Source of the DNA: Ilyonectria destructans
Taxonomy: Eukaryota > Ascomycota > Sordariomycetes > Hypocreales > Nectriaceae
Direction: 5' to 3'
Assembly: GCA_020740775.1 (NCBI GenBank)
Contig: JAHEWK010000058.1
Location: forward strand, 1-28,379
DNA length: 28,379 nucleotides
Below the pieces are notes generated by a model. That model saw only the letters and a list, made by a program, of their open reading frames with translations. It was not told where the DNA came from and did not search any database. Shown here piece after piece: positions 25,481-28,379 of this stretch; positions within the stretch are counted from its first letter, which is position 1, and each line of letters starts with the position of its first letter. The position numbers and the translations under genes are program-made.

Positions 25481-27929
25481 TTAGCCAAGCTCCCAAGACT
25501 CGCCCCAGATCTCATTCAGATTCAATCCGAGAAGCTCGAGGCTTGGATCTAGGTTAAATGGCTGAGTCTGATCTCCTCCAGCCATGAGCCATGGGGCCTG
25601 GTTGGGATCGATCGGAGCGGCGGGCATCGCCGGGTTATATGCGAACGGCGGCACAGACTGGATACCAATATTAGGAAACGCCCTGCCCTGGAACTCGAGG
25701 TTCATTACCTTTGGCCGATCGTGCAAGGGTATATTAGGGGTCGGCCCAATCGCCGGCGCACCCACCGAGTTGATCGGTGCTCCCGGCTCCTGCTGTTCTC
25801 CAGCGACTGGTGGTTCTTGGTTCGCCAAAAGGCGGTAGTGAAGGTTGACGAAGCGCTCAGCCGACGTGGACTTTGCGATTTCGGGCTCCTTGGTGCCCAG
25901 GTGGGCCTCGAGTAGGCCGAGAGCGGCACACATGATGGAGTATCCCCACGGCTCATTGTTGCCGCATCGGAGGAGACGATCCTCCTTCATTGAAATACAC
26001 TTCTCAATCAGCTTGAGGGTGTGGTGGGAGTTGATCATGATCATGTTGGTCGAGCCTCTCGGCTGCAGCATGGTGACACTGCAGAGGTTGATGGCGGTGG
26101 TAAGCGCGTCCTCTCGGAGGAAATTCAGCGAACGCACGCCCTGATCGTAGAGTTTGTCGTGAAGAAGGACGACGTCTCGAGCAGCATTATAGTAGATGAT
26201 CTCCGAGTATTGGTACTTGGAGTTCTGCTTGCGTAGCTTAAGGTAGGGTTGGTGGAGGGGAATGATGTACTGCCTGAGCTGGACGTGCAACAATGTGTAG
26301 GCAATCATGGGGTTCTTCGTCCCCTTGGTATTAGTGGTGTTGGTATCCCAGGAAGGAAGAGAGTCGATTTCTTGTGTCAAGTCATTCGTGTACCGGATGA
26401 CTTGATCGTAGTCGATTTCCGACAAAGGGCCCGTGAGAAGCCGACTGAGTTCCAAACGCAACAGCAAACTCTGCCTTGCTAGGTTTTGGAACGACGAGAA
26501 GGTATATTCCTTGGCCGGCTTGGATGGGAGGTAGGACAGTTGTGCTTTCATCAAAGTCATCATCCTCGAGGTTGCGTGGCGCATTGGTATCGTAGTGAAG
26601 CTGGCTGACAAGAGTAGGCAGACCATGGTCGAACGACGCTTGCATGTCGAATTCTTGGACAGTTGCCCAGATGCGCCGACGCATCTCCTGGTGGAAGACG
26701 GTGATCTTGGCGGCCATGTGACTTGGCTCGCGATGTAGGCCAACTGCGATGCCATCTTGGATAAGGGCGCCGGACCCGGTCCAGAATCGCTTCTTCTTGA
26801 TGGTGTTAACACGCTTGCCAAGATACAGCAGGCATGCGACCTGGTAATGAATGAGTCGGCGGTGCTTCTGGCTCTGTTTCTGGGACCACTTGTCGCAGGC
26901 TTTGATCCACTTCTCAGCCCAGTGGCGGGCATTAGACATCATGCCGACGAACTTCAGATGGTCGTGGGTGTGGACGCAGCTGGACACTGCCATCATGGAG
27001 AGGATGAGGGCTGTGAAGGCTGCGTAGCGCTTGGGGGTGCCGGGGTTGTCCCAATACTGCTCGTACTCCTTGCGGAACGTAGGGATGTGAACGATGCGGT
27101 GGACTTGCTCAAACTGGTCGAGGTAGACATTGATGAGAGCATCAGCTTCTTCCCTGGTAGGGAGAAGATCTTCCAGGTCGGCATCCTGCTTCTCAAAGAT
27201 TTGCTCGCGGTCATACTGACGCCGCTTGCGGTCCTTGCGATCATGAAGGATGACGGGGCGAAGCCACTCGTCGGCGGTTTCCTTCATAAAGGGACACAGT
27301 CCGGTCAGCTCGACAAAGGCCATGCTGGCGTTGTGCGGGCCGAAGTAGCGAGTGCGGAAGCCGCGTCCACGGAAGAAGCGCAGCTCGCCCTTCTCACCGG
27401 ACATGTTGGTGGCCTCGATAGACTCATGGACCTCACGGACCGAAGCGTCCGGCTCACCTGGGTTGGCTTCATCCTTCTGAGTGACGGGCGAGGTGGTGGT
27501 GGCGGCGACAGTGCTCCCGTCGAAGTTGACGCCAGGGCGGGTCATCTGGGTCTTGAGCTGGGCAATCTCCAGCTCGAGGCGGCGGATGCGATCATGATCC
27601 TGGCGCGCATACTCGGGGTCCCGCGGAGACAGGCCGATGGCCGGGTCGACGCCGAAGCGGCGGGAGTCCAGCTGGGCAAAGGGCGGAGGCACGCCGGATG
27701 AGGCGTTTACGACCTCGCCGTTGCGGGACTCGTAGCTGCACCGGTCGGGCGTGCCGCTCTTGATACAGCGCTCGCACGGGAAGCCCCGGTCGCACGACAG
27801 CTTGCGGCGACGGCATTCGAGGCAGCTCAGGCGGACTCGCTGCCGTTTGCGGGCGGGCGGTTGGCCGGAGCTGTTGCGCGACCCGGGTCGGTCGTCGTCC
27901 GATTCCGGGGTCTCACTTCGGTCGGTCAT
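25481..27929 (-). CDS. Zn2Cys6 transcription factor (frameshifted)
   Basis: Fungal-specific DNA-binding regulator, nuclear. From ATG 27929: basic region, then Cys36, 39, 46, 52, 55, 64 (CX2CX6CX5CX2CX8C) forming the zinc cluster, a short coiled coil at about residues 108-130 for dimerisation, and a conserved Arg-Tyr-Phe-Gly-Pro segment near 195. The fungal-specific regulatory domain (about 250-480) follows, with an Asp-Gln-Phe-Glu-Gln-Val-His-Arg start and the Gly-Leu-His-Arg-Glu-Pro motif. After Ser-Thr-Thr-Val-Leu-Pro the frame shifts: one extra base at about 26524-26526 (minus CTCCCATCCAAG) moves it. Downstream the second frame continues perfectly through a long helical C-terminus to the stop at 25481. 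Without the extra base the gene would encode 815 aa. No intron was found there. Sequencing error or a real truncation are both possible. The target pathway cannot be named. Confidence 0.88.
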
Positions 27930-28379
27930 GCTTGCTAGCCGGAGCCTGAGCCTGCTGAGCGCGTGAGCTTGAGCCTGCTTTGGCGCCTGGAGACGCGGTT
28001 CGGAGTTACGAAGGTTGAGGGTGAGCGTTCTGGGGCGATCGAGGGGCTCAGCAAGTGAAAAGGGATTTCTTTATCAATCTGATCTGATAAAGTCGGCTGA
28101 AGAGTTTTGCCCCCGCGTTAATTCACGCTTTAGCCGAGCGGAGCTCCGAGGCGGCTTGGTCATGGCCGTGTAGGATTGTCCGTAATTGCTGACTCAGCCT
28201 GACTGGCGACAGTGCTATTAGCACCCCGCGCACGGCTGCTTTCTTCGACCTCCTCCAGCTTTCCACCAAAAACGCCTCAATTGAGACGTCGCATGCAAAA
28301 GCTCAAACTGTAGCGTTGACCCTCGTTCATGCTGCATACAGTCCAACTTCTTGCAACCAAACCCGCATTCCAGGGCAAC
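27930..28379. promoter_or_regulatory. Upstream region of the Zn2Cys6 gene
   Basis: No gene. It carries CTGATCTGATAAAGTC (two GATA-type cores, about 28079-28095) and a TGACTCA site at 28190-28196, the AP-1/Gcn4-type sequence bound by fungal bZIP factors. Both are within 270 bp of the start codon. Their use is inference. Confidence 0.35.
28190..28196. promoter_or_regulatory. TGACTCA bZIP site
   Basis: Exact match to the AP-1/Gcn4-like consensus about 260 bp upstream of the zinc-cluster gene. Seven bases occur by chance every few kb, so confidence is low. Confidence 0.3.

Noticed and set aside
26757..27701. 314-codon plus-strand frame opposite the zinc-cluster gene
   Set aside because: Shadow of a high-GC coding strand; the minus frame carries the zinc cluster and regulatory domain.

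Overview
The window is nuclear DNA of a filamentous ascomycete (Pezizomycotina; the heat-shock factor, CWC27 and tetraspanin look most like Sordariomycetes, but genus cannot be resolved by eye). The evidence is short introns (47-54 bp) with GTATGT/GTAAGC-type donors, CTAAC/CTGAC branch points and TAG/CAG acceptors, CT-rich and CAA-rich leaders, a Zn2Cys6 regulator, and AT-rich islands and TpA changes that look like repeat-induced point mutation (RIP).

Layout. 1-9.9 kb is a gene graveyard: a long CT microsatellite, a multiply frameshifted minus-strand gene with a zinc-knuckle-like motif, two plus-strand fragments of RecQ-type helicase C-termini, a fragment of a Upf1/NAM7-like SF1 helicase, an unrecognised pseudogene that still has one intron, a minus-strand hypothetical gene that may be alive, and a minus-strand fragment of a fungal telomere-linked (RecQ-associated) helicase region. 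9.9-15.2 kb is housekeeping: a CWC27-type spliceosomal cyclophilin with a single-base frameshift, then an intact HSF1-type heat-shock factor. 15.8-19.9 kb is repetitive: a 328-bp hAT-like MITE with an 8-bp target duplication sits inside one of two direct repeats that bracket three copies of a highly structured GC-rich repeat, a CT minisatellite and a second Upf1-like helicase pseudogene. 20.5-21.5 kb is a four-exon tetraspanin (Tsp3-like), followed 4 bp after its stop codon by a second copy of the MITE. 22.0-22.3 kb is a small zinc-ribbon protein on the minus strand. 23.2-25.1 kb is a low-complexity fungal protein of unknown function. 25.5-27.9 kb is a Zn2Cys6 transcription factor on the minus strand with a single-base frameshift, followed by its upstream region.

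How it fits together. No operon-like pathway links the live genes; each is an independent fungal locus (splicing, heat-shock transcription, membrane organisation, transcriptional control). The recurring theme of the rest is decayed helicases of two superfamilies (RecQ/TLH and Upf1-like SF1) in repeat-rich, RIP-like DNA, as is typical of subtelomeric or transposon-dense regions. The most informative structure is the repeat block at 15.8-19.9 kb: its right-hand direct repeat preserves the empty site of the MITE found in the left-hand one, which orders the events (duplication or insertion of the block, then MITE insertion). Both helicase copies have lost the motif II aspartate.
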